From assembly GCA_021234155.1 (NCBI GenBank), contig JAJEKV010000058.1, positions 631,814-695,813 on the forward strand: a stretch of DNA of 64,000 bases. The letters run 5' to 3'. How positions within the stretch are numbered: position 1 is the stretch's first letter; each line of letters starts with the position of its first letter. This document shows positions 46,276 to 55,562 of the stretch, in pieces. Source of the DNA: Isoetes taiwanensis (taxonomy: Eukaryota; Streptophyta; Lycopodiopsida; Isoetales; Isoetaceae). The notes beneath the pieces were generated by a model. That model was given only the letters and a program-made list of their open reading frames with translations, did no database searches and was not told the DNA's origin. The translations under genes were made by a program, and so were the position numbers.

Positions 46276-47149
46276 TTACCATGGTCGAGTCAAGGCAATC
46301 ATTGCATTTCTTTGCAAGTATTGCTTATATGTGAGAATGAAGCCGCTCCGTCTTCTTTCATGAGTATGGGGCCGGGCTGCAGGCCCTATCGGGTCTGATC
46401 TTTCCAAATGCTTACTCATCTCCTTTATTCTATTCTCACAGTTGGAATTAACTTCCAAATCCTTGCTGATTTTTTCAATGGCAGCTTCTAATTCTTGCAA
46501 ATCAGCCTTTAAACAATCAATGGGAATCATTAGAGCATCTAAGTCAGCAATATAACTTGATTTCTCCTCCGCTAAATGGGATGCCAAAGCCATTTGCACA
46601 TCGGTTGGCTTCCCGCTTGGTTTTAAATCTGCCATAATCTTTGAATCGCTCACATATTTTTGCATCTTTACTCTGCACAAGTCTTGTCAAGAAGCTCTTA
46701 TCACTCTCATGCTTCAACAGTTCAATTTCCATTGTTTTCCTTTTCTCTTTTAAAGTCTCAGTATTTCATCAAGCATGGAGGCGAGAATCTAATGCTCTTG
46801 TTTCCCTCCACCTTTTCATCATTTCCAACTAGCTGCCCCAATTCTACACGGGCATACATTTAATAGCTTTAACATTGGAAGACTTTCTTCAGTAGCTAAT
46901 TAAATGGGGCCATTCTTTTTGAGAGCCTTTTGAATGAAGACTTGCATTTGCTTTCACCTCATCCCAATCAATGCTTACTCCTTTGTAATGAGAAGTGCAT
47001 ATGCTTTCGGGCAAAATACAATGGAATGTGATGATTTGCAATGTCCCTCCTACAAAAACGTGCTCATACCTGAGGAAAAATCTGCCATCCAACCCGGGGC
47101 TTAATCCTGCACTCTTGATAACCCCTAACGGCGGGAGCTTGAACCCCAA
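46276..47149 (-). CDS. Hypothetical multi-exon gene, coiled coil
   Basis: Two exon-like blocks on the minus strand: 47149-46889 (GFKLPPLGVIKSAGLSPGLD, mixed composition) and 46732-46276. The second contains a long predicted coiled coil (DCLKADLQELEAAIEKISKD). It is uncharacterised. Two overlapping frames at 46680-46544 need a frameshift or an intron to join. No family could be named. Confidence 0.3.
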
Positions 47150-47435
47150 ACATCCGCACTATTTGCACTAGCCACGGAAACATGCTATCAAAATTGTTGC
47201 TCCTAAAGGCTGCCTGATGCTTACCTTGTCAAACTTCGGGCGGCAAGACCTCCCGATCTGAAGAAGACCCACTCTTGAGTTTTGGTGGCGAGTTCTAGTG
47301 GGAGACCTTGGCATGGGCTTTCTGAGGTTTGTTCGAGGAGATTTCCTTGGAGATGTCTTTGTTCCAAGCTGTTTAAAGTCATGATCTCTTCCACAGTGCT
47401 TCAGCTCTCTGAAAATGCAAGCTTTTGGCTATGGA

Positions 47436-47606
47436 GGTCCCGATCTTGGCTATGGAGGTTGAATATGGATGTCAAGCTTTTCGGCTATGGAGGTTCGAAT
47501 ATGGATGTCAAGCTTTCGGCTATGGATGTTCGAATATGGATGTCAAGCTTTAACTATGGAGGTTCGAATATGGATGTCAAGCTTTCGGCTATGGAGGTTC
47601 GAGCGG
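47436..47606. repeat. ~36-bp tandem repeat, five copies
   Basis: Unit ggctatggaggttcgaatat then ggatgtcaagctttc, with one copy lacking ggc and the first copy diverged. Confidence 0.9.
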
Positions 47607-47929
47607 GAGGAAGGTTGAACAGAGCGCGGGAGGAGAGTTCAAAATTATTTGCCCTATTAATGATTCATTCCAAGAATAATAATTTCTGGGGGGGAGGGAT
47701 TTCCTTACATTTTGAATTTGTAAATGTAAAATACGGGCACTTTTTTTGCCCACCCTTTCATGCTTCTACCCTATTCCCTGAAATATTTATCTCTTCTTGG
47801 CGAGGTATTCAAGCTGCAATTAATAGCACCCAGAAAGTCATACAGAAATTAGGGTTCATAAAAAAAAGGGGTTACTTACTTCTGAACTCGCGGTCTGGAG
47901 GAGCTAGGTGTTGATAAGCACGGCAATGG

Positions 47930-49080
47930 GATGGAGCAGGTTTTTTATTCGTCTGTTGGGTTTTTCCCTCGTGATCCCTTTGTAGGCGCACTGATGTTTA
48001 TTAACCATTTTTCCCCAGTTCCGGCAGCTTACTGTGCTGCCCACACAGAGTCCACTAGAGAAGAACCTTTCTTCTCATCCATCGCCATAGCTCAATTTGC
48101 CGATTAGACGGTTTCGAGAGTGGCCACCCAGCAACAGGGATGACCAATAGTTTACAGTCTATACTGAATTTGGAGCAATTTTTGGCATATTCTGGGCATA
48201 TACTGGAATATACTGGAAATATGCTGAAAATTCAGATAAGCAAGGGATTGCCCCTCTAGGGGCAACCAAAAAAGACATGCCTAGAACAACTAATTTGCAT
48301 ACATTGAAGTTGACGAGGCTCTAACCCTGATTATAAAAGTAGTTCCAATTGTAGCACAAATTGATAGCTCCCTAATGGCAGATCCTACCATAGTAAATAT
48401 TAACCATGTTAGCTGCAAAACACTCTCACATTTTGCATAAACCTGAATCTGAATCACTGAAAGCAAATATATTCATCATTGCTAAGAAATCATGAGAATT
48501 ACAGGATGTTTTACACTAAACTGAGTTTTATTTTTGCATTTTTGGAGCAGACAAACCGATATCCATCATTCCAGTGGCTGAGGCATTTAATTTCCTTCAT
48601 TGCAACAAGTATTCCACATGTGGGCACCTAACCTACAGATTGAAGACATTTTGTAACAAATATTCTACATGTCGGCACCTAACCTATAGATTTAAGACAT
48701 TTATATAACACGAGTACCTCATGCAAAACGACAATGTAGTATTTTAACATTGCTTTGACACAAATTGTAGCGAAAACAAATAGTCCACAAAGCTAAAATG
48801 AGGGCGATTTTGCATCGTGATTCTGGCTTATAGCTATTTTTTTCAACTTATAATTCCACAGTTTAAATTTTGTTGAAGTTCGGTTTCTACAGAAGTTGTA
48901 GAATTTCGGAATTAATATTATAAACTGGATTTGAATTCGAGTCAATGACTTGAGATGTAAGGAAGAATTCTAGGGATCGTATACTGAAACAAAAAACTGC
49001 AGTTTTTTCACTATTTTTGTGGGTGCAGGAAAGAATTTACGTCATCTAGCATATATTTTAAGTACAACAACAATATAGAT
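47930..49080. other. AT-rich spacer with one duplication
   Basis: No gene seen. A ~60-bp tandem duplication lies at 48598-48705, with atgtgggcacctaacctac and atgtcggcacctaacctat as its best-kept parts. Confidence 0.5.
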
Positions 49081-49115
49081 CAGCAGCTAGTCATCATTGC
49101 AAAGCTTCTTAGCAA

Positions 49116-52100
49116 TGCTTCCAATAAAAAGGAGAAAGTTTAATGAAGCAGCAGAATCACATATGGTAGCGCCACGCAACTCCTGTGTTCTACGACACTT
49201 CAGGAGCTGGTCAATTACGTCACCAACCTCGATTACTTTTTCCCAGAGAGAGGGAAAGCACCTCCCCCCAGGACTTGCCCACACCAAACCTCTCAGCATC
49301 TACTAGTACACCTCATGTTGATGTCTCAGACGAAGAAACACCTCATGTTGATCTCTCAGACGAGGACCTACCAAAGCCACAAGACTCTATGTTCGAATTC
49401 AAAGCTCCTGCAAGTAAGAATCTTAAGCGAAACTTACACAAGAAAGCATGTACAACCCAAAGAAGAAAGAAACTCATGGACGAGGCTCACTTGAGGGCAA
49501 CACATACAAAGCACTGTTGTTCTCAACGTTGTTTGCTTAAGATTGGACGAAAGGAATTGAGGTTGATTCGTGATAGTTACAGTTCAATGACTCTGCTAGA
49601 CCAAAGGGGCTACTTAGCCTTCAATATTAGGCCAGATTATGGTGAGAAGTTTACTTACACAGCTGGTGGCCACACCGTCTGTCAAACAGCCTTTAAATTG
49701 ATACATGCCTTAGGCAGCAGACGACTTGACCGCCTGAAGAAAAGGCTTGACAAGAATCCAGGCATTAATGACTACTGCCACTCAGGAGGTATATCCAGAG
49801 TTCATGCCCTTCAATGTGTTTCTTGGATGGAAGGTTTCTTTAAGGAGTCTTGCGAGAAACTCCCTAACCTACTATGTTCTTGGAGGCACACATAGTTACA
49901 AGGCAAGGAAAGAACTAGCAAAGGAAGAAAGCCGTAACGAAGTGTGGAAGCGCATATATATGTGGGTGTAACAGATGAAGAAGCAAAAGTCATTGCCGTG
50001 AGTCATAATCTCGACAATGACTTCAGATTAAAAATGAGTTTAATAGACAAGATCCGTTTCATGCACCGTGAGTACATGGAGTTCAAACAAGTGCATGGAG
50101 AGGACTTTAAAAAGCAAAAGAACAAACTCCAGGAGCTTCGAGAAGCCTGTGTGACAGAGTGCTGCCTCAGTTATGATTCTGATAAGAAGCCCATTATGGC
50201 TGTGAAACAATACGTTAACTACTTTCAGCTCGCTTTCAGAGACGGTCAAGTAAGTAAATGCTTTCATTCTGTCTTTTCGTGGTTACAAGTGCCCGGGCAC
50301 GGTATAAATTTATACCGCGACTAGTCACCGTGCGCATTTAGACAGTAGACTGTGCAACAAATTCTCTTACGCCATTCAACACTATACTACTTGCGTTTGT
50401 CCATTTACAGGTGTGGGATCTTCAGGAGAGAATTTTTTGTATGTTCGAAGATGGCGAGCTTAAAGAACAAGCTAGCCTCGCAGGAAAGAAACAAAAAAAA
50501 AGTGGTGAATCAAAACAAAAAAATATGAGCATTGTACCCTACGCAGTACAGGGTCTAAAAAGCAAAGACATTTTTGTTCGCCTCTTGGAAAAAGTCGTGG
50601 CCAAGGAATTCACATTAGACAAGATGGCCAAGGAAGCTAAGACGTAAGCCTCATTTGATATGCCGTGTTTTTTTCCACCTTTTTTGGTCTTACAACATGT
50701 TTCTCTTTGCAGTCAGAAAGACATTGTTACCTGCCAGGCCGAGTTAATGAAGCAGCTAAACCTAGAGGACTGGGAGGAGTGCAAGCTTCTATACCCAAGT
50801 TGTACCACAGATAGTATCATCAGAGAGCACGTTGTTAACTTCAGTGGCTTGGTAAGTTTTGCCGAAAATATGTTCTGTGTTTGTGCCTTTGTCTCACAGT
50901 ATTCTTACAGAACAAGAAGAAGGGGCTACCCGCTGGATTTTTAAACCTGGTTCGTAGGGCCAAGGAGGAGAGGCAGAGACTTAAGGCAATCGAACAGGGA
51001 AAAGAGGTCGGCACTAGCAGTTTTGACACTACTTATGAGAGATTTACAACGTTTGGTCAGGACTGCTTGTACAGAGTTGTTCAGGGTGATTGCACGAGGC
51101 TGGGGACACTTCTGGACAAGCAAAATTTTACATTATGCATTGCAGATATTCCCTGTGGCTTCAAAATTAAGGATAGCACTTTTGACGAGGAGGCTTTCAT
51201 GCACGTGCAAGTCCATTCTTTTTTGGATGGCCTGAAGGAAGTCACCCTATTTGCTAACTGGAGGGTCATCATTTTCCATTCCGACCTACAGACGATGTCG
51301 GTGCTTAAACCTATGGGAGCGGTCTGTAACGCCGGCTTCGAAAACTGCGTTTGGTAAGCTTTACATTTAACGCTTTTCTTTTTAGTAACTCCACGGTATA
51401 AATTTATACCACAACTGCCTTAAGGTTTAAATTTAAATGGCAAGGCAATGTTTGTATAAATTTATACGGCTTGCCGCCTTGGTATAAATTTATACAGCAA
51501 GGCAACCCTGGTATAAATTTATACCGCCACACTACCGGGCTAACTTATTTTCCTTGTTTTCATTCTACTAATATTTAACTGTTGTATTGTTTGGCATTCT
51601 TAAAACAAACGTCAAGGGTCATGGTGGTGGTCCGCGCTTAGTGAGTTGTTTCGAGCATTTTCATATAGGTTTTTACAGCGCGGACGCCAAAAAAACCATG
51701 GTTCATTTTAATACGCAGAATGAGAAGACTCCTCCCTGCAATGCTTTTCAGTTCCCGGCTGTTCTGCAGAAATTAAGAGACCCACCGCGACAAGGCGCTG
51801 TGGTGTCCCATTATCAGAAGCCACATCGGCTTATTAATAATTTGATACAGTGGTTTTCTCGCCCTGGAGACTGGATCTTAGATGCCTTTTCTGGATCAGG
51901 CACCACAGCAGTTTGCGCCCTTAAGCAAGGGCGCAATGTCGTCTCCGTCGACATAGACCCAGATAAAGTAAGTTTCATCAGGACCAGGATAAGCTCTTGT
52001 GAATCCTTTCCTGATGAAAACGAGGAACTGGGAGCAAAGAACGGTGCCAGCGATGTTAAAGGCACTTATACAGAAATACAGCCTCCACTTACAGGAAGAA

Positions 52101-52285
52101 AAGACGAGGAGGTGGAGTTTGTCGACTTGGAGCCTGTGGTGCCTGAGCCCGAGAAACCGCCTGTGCCAGTAGGATTGGAATCAGAAGGAGGCGTCTCTGC
52201 TGTTGTAAGCTCGCAAGAGCCAGATCCTAAGGGGTACAAGAGTCCTGTGGACTGGGAAGAGCCACCTCCCCCACCTCTCGTATAA
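49116..52285 (+). CDS. ParB-like / N4-N6 DNA methyltransferase gene, 5 exons, frameshifted
   Basis: A eukaryotic-style gene encoding a bacterial or phage-type DNA amino-methyltransferase. Exons inferred: ~49116-50249, 50411-50643, 50713-50851, 50911-51353, ~51600-52285; the first three junction pairs are GT-AG and in phase. Parts in order: basic start (PIKRRKF), Ser/Asp/Glu-rich linker, Cys-rich block HCCSQRCLLKIGRKELRLIR with a later VCQTAFKLIHALGSRRL; a ParB-like segment (YYVLGGTHSYKARKEL, then VTDEEAKVIAVSHN); a Lys-rich linker; then the beta-class methylase: YRVVQGDCTRL, motif IV region ADIPCGF at 51145, and in the last exon KPHRLINNLIQWFSRPGDWI followed by LDAFSGSGTT (SAM-binding motif I, 51881). 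An acidic, Pro-rich tail ends at TAA 52283. Indels near 49260, 49787 and 49960 break the first exon, and the last acceptor is unclear. Confidence 0.75.
49490..49745 (+). other. Cys-rich N-terminal block of the methylase gene
   Basis: HCCSQRCL followed about 45 residues later by a Cys in VCQTAFKLIHALGSRRLDRL. The pattern recalls N-terminal Cys-rich blocks of several eukaryotic transposon proteins, which suggests DNA binding. No structure is known to me. Confidence 0.4.
49800..50030 (+). other. ParB-like segment of the methylase gene
   Basis: YVLGGTHSYKARKEL resembles the GGxHR-xxA box of ParB/Srx-type domains; VTDEEAKVIAVSHN resembles the following 'TDEEAxxIAxxxN' helix. The two lie in different frames separated by an extra 'at' in an (at)n run near 49957-49962. 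ParB-like domains commonly precede N4/N6 methylases in phage proteins. Confidence 0.5.
50301..50316. repeat. Palindrome GGTATAAATTTATACC in intron 1
   Basis: Perfect 16-bp palindrome within intron 50250-50410 of the methylase gene. Confidence 0.95.
51395..51525. repeat. Five-unit palindrome array in last intron
   Basis: Palindrome centres at 51402.5, 51431.5, 51460.5, 51488.5 and 51517.5, spacing 29, 29, 28, 29. Units 1 and 5 are the full GGTATAAATTTATACC; 3 and 4 keep GTATAAATTTATAC; unit 2 is the variant ggtttaaatttaaatgg. Linkers are 12-15 bases, related and with cttgcc / ggcaag inverted pairs. Confidence 0.95.
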
Positions 52286-52293
52286 ATTTATAC
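52280..52293. repeat. Palindrome at the methylase stop codon
   Basis: GTATAAATTTATAC; its GTA TAA gives the last Val codon and the stop of the methylase frame. Confidence 0.95.
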
Positions 52294-52299
52294 AGACAG

Positions 52300-52840
52300 A
52301 GTTCTTAACTACTTCTATTGTAAACTATGTGCTAAGTATTATTATAATTTATTTTGCTGAAGATTTTTAAACTGAAAGCTTTGTCTCTTCAACAATGCTT
52401 AATTAGAACAACTCTTTCTTGCTCCATGATTTCACACTCTGTCTTTCCAATGTTTGATTTTCTTAGTACTTATATTAAGCTTGCAAAAAGACAAACTATA
52501 TTTCCTTCTGTTTTTAACAATAAATACTTACTGAGTTATCAAAATTAATGTCTCTCTCCTCAAAACAAGCTTTTTTTTTTTTTGCCCTCTTTTAAAAATG
52601 AAAAGGCTTCAAAAATGTTGCTTTTTTTGGGGTATTCCGAATGTGAATTGCTCAACAATCTATTTTGCTCCCTATTTTGTGTGTTTTTTTCAAGTTTTCA
52701 ATTTTTATAAAGGAATCTTTCAAACGCACTTCTTAAATAAGTGCGTTTCATTTTAAACCTTGTTTTACAATAGTAGCAGGGGTCCTTTAATACTTATATA
52801 CTAATAAGACAATGCGGAATGAAATAGTGCAAGGTCTGAC
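52300..52840. other. AT-rich 3' flank of the methylase gene
   Basis: No gene. Probable 3' untranslated region and spacer; an inverted pair acgcacttcttaaataagtgcgtt lies at 52725-52748. Confidence 0.4.
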
Positions 52841-52849
52841 CATCACAGG

Positions 52850-53276
52850 AAATTTGTAAACAGTATGCTAATAACATTTTCCCCTTTCTTGTTGCTGATG
52901 TGGACAATCTTCAGAATGTAAAGCTTCTTGCATCTGGAGTTCTTGTTCGTTGGCCGAAATGTTTTGCCTTATGGATGCTTGACGATGATGCATCTCCTTA
53001 TGTTGCTGCTTTTCCTTGAAAGGTGATTCCTCACGGGAAGGCTACTAAACTTTTGGGTATTCCCGTGGGCTTTCATATTTCTAACTCAGATGCTTGGGCT
53101 TCGCATCATCTTCGTAGCTCACCATTGCTGATTGAAATATGCTTTCTATTCCCTTTGACAATCGGCATGTCCTATGTGCTATTTTTACCCTAATTATTAT
53201 ATTCCTTTGCTTCTCAAGGAGTTGCCCTCTAAATATGAATTGATGGTGTTTTTGTTTGCCTTAGAATGCCACTATT
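52850..53276 (+). pseudogene. LINE RT fragment with YANN in place of YADD
   Basis: The + strand reads YANNIFPFLVADVDNLQNVK near 52864, then LLASGVLVRWPKC, and near 53024 KVIPHGKATKLLGIPVGF then SDAWA. This matches the RT palm and thumb order of plant LINEs (YADD, later HxYLGxxxG and W). Both catalytic Asp residues are Asn, and a stop follows AAFP. The gypsy-type LTR begins directly after it at 53282, so the LINE fragment is the older host of that insertion. Confidence 0.5.
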
Positions 53277-53281
53277 CTAGC

Positions 53282-54922
53282 TGTGACGTTCCAAGTATTT
53301 ATACGGTATAAGTATAAATATGTTGACACGTCACCAGGGATACATACGCCATATGGGGTATGGGAACCTAGGTGGTTCACTTAAAAAGGATTAAATTAGC
53401 TATGCTAATTTAATTATTAACAATAATAACCTATAACTAAGGAACTAACATTTAAAAACCATAATTAAGTTAATTATGGTTTGGGAGGGCGCCACGTGGC
53501 CACCCTCGATTGGTTAGCATGATAATGCTAATTGGGGTCAATAGGGTGGATCACCACCCCATATCAACCACAACTCACCTTGAGCGGTGGAGCGCCACCT
53601 TTGTGACCCGGTGGAGCCACCTTTGAGCAATTGGGCGCCACCCTTCTTGCACAAAGTGAACACCCGGACCAAGAAGATGGAGATCCCCAACGACAATGGA
53701 GTCGAGCGAAACACACAGGTGGCTAGTGTAGTTGTGAATTCTAGGATAAAGCCCCCAGGGCACCCGCTTGGGTTGCTGGTCTATTCTCTCTGTGTTTACT
53801 CGTAGGGAACTAACCCTTGATTGTAAAGGTAGGTTCTCTATATATTTCGATTCTGGTTTTGCTTGTAATGGATGGACTGGTGGTTGTTAGCCTAGTGTTA
53901 CTCTGGAAATGGGGAATTAAGGGGGGGTAGAGACCTCAGAGGCTATTTATTGTAGTATGCTCCTAGATAGAGCCCCAGTATTATCCCGTTAATTGCGGCT
54001 GTGCACAAGAGCCCACCGGGTCATAGATGCTATGGTGGTGCGGCTTAGCACCAGGACAAAGGAACACAGTGGTGAAGTGGAGGTGGGGTCTTGCACCTAA
54101 CATAAAAGGCTCCAGGACTCCTATAGCGAGCTAGACCTGGCCCAGTCCGCGTAGGGGCGGGGTATGGGTCCGACACTCCAGGTGGGAAGATGTGACCCGT
54201 ATGGGGCACCTTGCACTTTGAGTAGATTTAGAGGCCGAGTAAGTCGGCATGCGGATCGCGGGGGATCGCTGATGCGTGCGGCACGTATTCTCTAGCTAAG
54301 CCCATGGAGCCAACCGATTACGGAAGGGGCGCTTCCACGACCGCCTCATCGGACCGGGGATTTCATGAACCCTGGGTAGGCTCGGCCCGGGGTGATGCCT
54401 CGAGCCTGCGTCTCCTGGAAGGCTATAAGCGGCGCCATAAGCGTGAATTGACCCATCGCAAAGTGTGTGCAGGGAGGCGGATGGAGTGGACAACCCTAGC
54501 CAATGTTCTATGCCAGATAGCGCCATGTCAAGATTACATGCTGGCCCGATCTCTTGAGGCCCTAGCCGTCGGTCGATCCTCAGGAGTGCGAACAGGGGTA
54601 GAACCATGGGTTTGGGGGTGTTTTCTTAGGTTTAGATGCATATTCTTTGCCGTTGGTATTTGGATGGATATGCCACCCTTCGAGGTGGTTATTTATATGT
54701 GATTTATGTTGTGTGCTAACCCTTGTATTCACGCTTCCTTCGACGTAGGAGCCCCATTGAAGCGTGGGCGAATGAATGACCCCTTTCAGTGTCCTTCTTT
54801 CGGGCATCATATTATAGATGGCCGGAATAGGCGGAGGAGCCACTGCTCATGGCGAGTTGGTCGCCATGGGAGGGGAAAGTCGTATGTATCGTCAGAGGGT
54901 CGATATATGCGAGGAGCGTCCA
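53282..54922 (+). repeat. LTR of a gypsy-type element (1.64 kb)
   Basis: Starts TGTGACGTTCC and ends near CA at 54922, just before a PBS-like string. The start resembles that of the LARD-like element (TGTAACGATCC), suggesting related lineages. Frames inside (for example 54304-54702) are non-coding. No second copy is present in the window, so the element is truncated at the window edge or by rearrangement, or the LTR is partial. Confidence 0.6.
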
Positions 54923-54925
54923 TGA

Positions 54926-54940
54926 TGGTATCGAGAGCCG
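54926..54940 (+). other. PBS-like site after the gypsy LTR
   Basis: tggtatcgagagccg resembles the initiator-Met PBS tggtatcagagcc with one insertion/substitution. Confidence 0.55.
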
Positions 54941-55550
54941 TGATTTGGTTTTCGAAATCATAGCAGACCGACAAGCCCTAACTTCGTTAGTTCGGTAGTT
55001 AGGAGGGAGTTAAAGCGAGTGTGATTGTTTAGCTCTTTGATGTTTGGTTTTGTGCTAGGTTGATATAGTAAATTGTAAGTCTTTAGGAAGTTTAGGGCGA
55101 CCGGATGACTCAAGTTGGAAAGTGCCATAACTTTCCTCGAGCAGCTTCGAATCGGAAAAGTTTTGTTTCATTCGTCGGGGACCCTTGAATTAGTCTAGGA
55201 CCTTTGCCGGTGAGCGAAGTGGTGATCGAGGGGGGCGAAAATTAAAATAAGGCGCACTTGGGTAAATAAGGGTTTATTTTGCGATTTTAAGGGCCAAAAT
55301 ACCCAAGTCCGCCGGTTTGACCAGGCGTTGACCATTTTTAAAAAAAAAAAAAAAATTAATTAACGAGGCGAAATTTAACCACGGACGTTTTTTAGGGTTT
55401 TGGCTCACCTACTCCTTTAGGGTTCCGCCTCCTCACCCAGGCCAAAGCGCCATAGCGCCCGTATTTGTCCGTACCCGGTTTGACCAACCCTTTTTGGAGC
55501 GCCCTAGTCGCGACTTCGATCTCCGCGGCCTGCCACTTCATTGAAAAGAG
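54941..55550. other. Leader region between gypsy PBS and the split exon
   Basis: No frame recognised; a 15-base A run at 55340-55354. Confidence 0.35.
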
Positions 55551-55557
55551 ATGGCGA

Positions 55558-55562
55558 GAACC
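55558..55562. repeat. TSD GAACC, left
   Basis: gaacc directly before the TG of the left LTR; repeated at 62167-62171. Confidence 0.8.

Noticed and set aside
51395..51525. CRISPR array
   Set aside because: Repeat-spacer-like look, but repeats are 14-16 bp, linkers are only 12-15 bp and related to each other, no cas genes, and the array is inside a eukaryotic intron.
54304..54702. 132-codon protein-coding gene
   Set aside because: Lies wholly within the gypsy LTR; overlapping frames on both strands, no motif.
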